A stretch of DNA of 33,473 bases. It comes from Allomyces macrogynus ATCC 38327 (Eukaryota > Blastocladiomycota > Blastocladiomycetes > Blastocladiales > Blastocladiaceae). The stretch lies in the NCBI GenBank assembly GCA_000151295.1, contig GG745339.1, positions 1,030,305-1,063,777 of the forward strand, written 5' to 3'. Of the stretch, positions 30,440 to 33,473 are shown in pieces (the stretch's first letter is position 1; each line of letters begins with the position of its first letter). Both the position numbers and the translations under genes were made by a program. The notes under the pieces are model-generated. The model made no database searches, was not told the origin of the DNA, and saw only the letters and a program-made list of their open reading frames with translations.

Positions 30440-33022
30440 CTATTTCCTCTCCTTTCCACCCCTCCCCACCCTCACTCTCTCCTCCAACTCCGCCACCATC
30501 TCCCGCCTCGCATGGGCGCCGCCCATCCGCTCCACCCCCCTCCCAAACGCGTCCACCGCATACCTCAACCACGCCCTTTGCTCGTCCTCCCCCACAACCA
30601 ATCCATGCGCAGCCATCCGGTTTTGCAGGGCGACTGCACACTCGACCAACCGCGCCGCATCCTCGACCAATCCCCTACGGCCCAACATATCCAATGCGCG
30701 CGCGAGCGTGACGAGCGAAACTTCTGGTAACGAAAACCCATCATCGCCACGTTCGGGCGTCGCGTCAAGCGCGGCGCTTAATGTGCGTGCCATGAGCCGG
30801 ACAAGATCAACATGCTTGGCATCGAGCGCCGCGTGGCACATGACATGCCACGGGGAGACGAGCGTCACGTCGGCCCCGCCCCCACCACCAGTGGTGGTAG
30901 TCGCGCGATGCGCGCGACGCGCCGGGAGCGTCGCGGCCGCAAGCTGCGCTGGGTCCGGCCCACCATTCTGCGTGAACGCCGCAGGGAATCCCGGCACGTG
31001 GTCGTGTGCCGTGACAAATAAATGCACCGCGGCATCGACGTCGTTCGCGGCCAGGTGCGCCGAGAGAAGGGACAGTGGCACGTCGGTCGGCACCCGCAAA
31101 CCGGCACGGATCGAGTCAAAGTAAAGCCCGTGCGCTTTACCGCGCGCCGCATGGTCGACATGCGCGCGAATCGCAATCGCGTAACTGTCCGCATCGGGCG
31201 CGGGAATTCGGGCCAGGTGGTCGCGGACGCCCTTGAGTGCGGCAGCTACCTGCGCGGTTCGTGATGGGCGCACGGGGGTGTCGCGCGGGGTCGGGCGGAC
31301 CCAGGATAGGAGTCTGGCGACGCCGCGCGGTTGGTACCCGGATGCGGGGGCGGACGCGTCCGAGTCGCCGGGACTGTGCCCGATTTGCAGGACGCGGTCC
31401 TGCAACTCGAGGTTGTGCGTGGCTGTGGTCCATGGCACGCCGCGTGCCTTCATTTCCGCGAGCCAATAGGGCACGAGGAACCGTTCGGCTGGGTTGGTTC
31501 GCGCGAGGGCCAGGTGGAATCGGACGACCGCGTGGTAGGTCGCGCGCGACCACGTGTGCCCGCGCAGGTCGTCGAGGACCAACGCGACGAGTGTTCGAGC
31601 GTCGTGCGCGGGAATTGTCGTATCGGCGTGCTGCGTAGCCGTGACCAGGACCAGTTCGAGGAACGCCGGCGAGCGTGAGACGGCCGGGGCGAGGTTGGGG
31701 ACAACGTGCGCGTAGGCATCGTGCAGTGCGGCGACGGGGTAGTGGCCGTGTGCGAGCGCGACCACGTACGCGTGGACCGCGCGCTCGAGTTGAGCTGCAG
31801 CCACGGCACCGTCGAGCGGCGAGTCGCTGATCCCTGCGGCCGCGAGTCGGGCGAGCAGGTCGCGCACGTGCGGCGCGTCATTGTGCGCGGTGGTCAGCTG
31901 GTAAATGACGATGGCTGCAGCGTCGGTGCCCGCGGCGAGCCGAATCTGGTGCATTTGCATACGGCGGTACCAGGCGACGGCGGTGGCCGCGCGGTACGGC
32001 GCGCCGTCGCGGCCAAGACCGGGCCAGACGGTCGGTGGCGCGCTGTGGGCCGAGTCGACGCGGTGGAGAGCCGAGAGAATCAGGTTGTGGTCGTGACGCG
32101 AGAGCGTATGCAACGGCGTGTCGTGTGCTGAGTGCGCGCGTGCTGATGCGCGCCGAACGTCGCGGTGTGCCACCTGCACGGCCTCCTGGTAGAGCCGCAC
32201 AACGTCGGTCCAGGTGCCCGAATCGACTTCAACCGTGGGCGGCATTGGCGACCATACACGCGACGGCGCGGCCCATGTCGGTTCCCAATTGTCGTCGTTG
32301 TCGCCTTCTTCGCTCGATTCCGTCTCGGCCTTGAGCAGCCGGTGCGCGAGCTGGCGCGCAACGCGTACGAGCGACGCAGCAGACCAAGGCACGGAGGTCT
32401 TGTCGGCGAGCGGCGGGACCTGGACGGGCGCGATCCGCGGCGATCCGAGTGGGAGCGCAGCGGCGCGATCAGCGAGGACGCGACGGAATAGGGCGAGCGC
32501 GGCTGTCAGGTCCGGATCGTGACGGACAAAGTCCCATTGCAGGTGGTCGGCAATCGTGACGGCCGACCGCGTCGTGGACGAGGCTTGCGTCGGCGAGAGC
32601 CAGGCCGACGAGAGCGACGAGGCGGTCGTGGTAGCGGCGAGGCTTGTCGACGCACGCGGTACGGTCCGGGGCGAATAGAGTGGTTTGGTGCCGGACGGCT
32701 GGTATTCGGCCTTGGATCGGCGCGCGGGCCTAGTCAGCGGTGGCAGTACGGGGCGAGCGCGCACGTCGCGCTCGTTGCTCCTGTCGTAATCATGTCCGTT
32801 TCCTTGCCGTTGATGCGCTGCTGCTCGCTCGGGCGGGGTCGTGGTGGTCCAAACACACCGTGCCGAGCGACATTGTACACGGCGTTGGGGCGGTGCGACA
32901 TCGAAGAGGGCGATTGCGGGGGCGAGGGGAGAGAAAGCCGGCTGGGAGAGCAATGTGTAATCGACACGGGGGCGGCGTACGGCGGGTCTTAGCGAGACGG
33001 GCGGAGCGGGAGGAGTGCTCAT
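30440..33022 (-). CDS. Pentatricopeptide-repeat-like helical protein
   Basis: This is a single uninterrupted frame of 860 residues, starting at ATG 33022 (MSTPPAPPV) and ending at TAG/TAA-type stop 30440. After a Ser/Pro/Arg-rich N-terminus of about 150 residues (possible mitochondrial targeting plus disorder), the protein is a long array of Ala/Leu-rich helix pairs of about 35 residues. Examples are DADSYAIAIRAHVDHAARG with AHGLYFDSIRAGLRVPTD and SLLSAHLAANDVDAAVHLF, which match the PPR pattern. PPR proteins bind organellar RNA and act in processing, stability or translation. The repeats diverge, so the count and RNA code cannot be read by eye. A TPR or related superhelix is the alternative. 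Absence of introns contrasts with the other genes. Confidence 0.78.
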   Translation of the reverse strand: MSTPPAPPVSLRPAVRRPRVDYTLLSQPAFSPLAPAIALFDVAPPQRRVQCRSARCVWTTTTPPERAAAHQRQGNGHDYDRSNERDVRARPVLPPLTRPARRSKAEYQPSGTKPLYSPRTVPRASTSLAATTTASSLSSAWLSPTQASSTTRSAVTIADHLQWDFVRHDPDLTAALALFRRVLADRAAALPLGSPRIAPVQVPPLADKTSVPWSAASLVRVARQLAHRLLKAETESSEEGDNDDNWEPTWAAPSRVWSPMPPTVEVDSGTWTDVVRLYQEAVQVAHRDVRRASARAHSAHDTPLHTLSRHDHNLILSALHRVDSAHSAPPTVWPGLGRDGAPYRAATAVAWYRRMQMHQIRLAAGTDAAAIVIYQLTTAHNDAPHVRDLLARLAAAGISDSPLDGAVAAAQLERAVHAYVVALAHGHYPVAALHDAYAHVVPNLAPAVSRSPAFLELVLVTATQHADTTIPAHDARTLVALVLDDLRGHTWSRATYHAVVRFHLALARTNPAERFLVPYWLAEMKARGVPWTTATHNLELQDRVLQIGHSPGDSDASAPASGYQPRGVARLLSWVRPTPRDTPVRPSRTAQVAAALKGVRDHLARIPAPDADSYAIAIRAHVDHAARGKAHGLYFDSIRAGLRVPTDVPLSLLSAHLAANDVDAAVHLFVTAHDHVPGFPAAFTQNGGPDPAQLAAATLPARRAHRATTTTGGGGGADVTLVSPWHVMCHAALDAKHVDLVRLMARTLSAALDATPERGDDGFSLPEVSLVTLARALDMLGRRGLVEDAARLVECAVALQNRMAAHGLVVGEDEQRAWLRYAVDAFGRGVERMGGAHARREMVAELEERVRVGRGGKERK

Positions 33023-33473
33023 GGGGCATCGAGTATAAGTGGATGCCACGAGTCCATAGGGGCGGCTAGAGGATGAGGGGAGAGCGCCGGGTGCGGGTTT
33101 AGGAGTTCCGGAGAGTAAAGTGGGAGAGCGCGCAGTAGTAGTGATGGGTTAGGAGGTGAAACGGTCGGTGTGGAGCGCGCCATGCTAGCATGTGCGTATT
33201 GGGGTCAGTGTACGGGTAGCGACCCCAACTAGCACAGCTGCGGCTGGTCGGCACGATAGTAGCGGTGATCAAGTACGGTCAGCTGGGCTGAAGCGCTGAG
33301 ACTGCCGCGCTATCGATGCGGATGCAGTGTAGAGTCTAGCGGGCGATAACAGGTACGAACGTGTTTCGAGGATGGGAGTCGAAGCGCAAATTAGCAGACG
33401 TGAGCGCGTGGAAGGCTGGAGTTTGGACCGATCAAACTTGGTTGGACCGTGAGTCAAGTGTCAAAGAAACCAA
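33023..33473. other. Upstream region of the PPR-like gene
   Basis: The last 451 bp hold no gene that I can support. A TATA-like TTATAC lies on the minus strand at 33034-33039, only about 12-17 bp before the start codon. The promoter should be within this stretch. Confidence 0.4.

Noticed and set aside
33269..33457. Minus-strand open frame near the right edge
   Set aside because: It is 62 residues with no domain and no clear start or splice context, upstream of the PPR-like gene.

Overview
The window is GC-rich nuclear DNA from a fungus. Its genes carry many short spliceosomal introns (mostly 55-98 nt, GT-AG, often GTACGT or GTAAGT donors). A Rim15-type kinase with PAS, zinc-finger and receiver domains, an Ste14-type methyltransferase and a Cdc28-type kinase point to fungi. 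A homologue of the axonemal central-apparatus protein MYCBPAP points to a flagellated (zoosporic) lineage. A blastocladiomycete or chytrid is my best inference; the species is not identified.

Layout. 1-6749 (+): 5'-truncated Rim15-like PAS kinase with a C-terminal receiver domain. 7132-8016 (-): orphan Ala/Asp-rich protein, divergent from 8203-10307 (+), a compact two-domain AAA ATPase in eight exons. 10537-14375 (-): type II P-type cation ATPase with an unusual N-terminal extension and three clustered reading-frame breaks. 15418-16336 (+): isoprenylcysteine carboxyl methyltransferase. 17217-17630 (+): small unrecognised protein. 18086-19625 (-): CDK1 in eight exons. 20064-23129 (+): MYCBPAP-like flagellar protein. 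23424-25118 (-): membrane-anchored PhoD-like phosphatase. 30440-33022 (-): PPR-like helical-repeat protein. These are ordinary housekeeping, signalling and flagellar genes with no operon-like relation.

The most unusual part is about 25.95-29.77 kb. An intact tRNA-Val(CAC) gene at 29702-29774 is preceded by at least five, probably six, head-to-tail, 5'-truncated copies of non-LTR retrotransposons on the minus strand. Each recognisable junction carries a copy of the first 15 nt of the tRNA (GTCACCGTGGTGTAG or a one-base variant), after which the sequence switches to the same element 3' end. This looks like repeated site-specific insertion into the tRNA gene, with a target-site duplication that rebuilds the tRNA each time. 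The longest copy (about 2.4 kb) keeps the reverse transcriptase FMDD box, the post-RT region and an RNase H domain.

The array is poor in CpG and rich in TpG/CpA, while the surrounding genes are very CpG-rich. The variants of the target motif, an RNase H Glu-to-Lys change and an in-frame stop after the RT box can each be explained by CpG decay, so a methylation- or RIP-like mutation process is likely.
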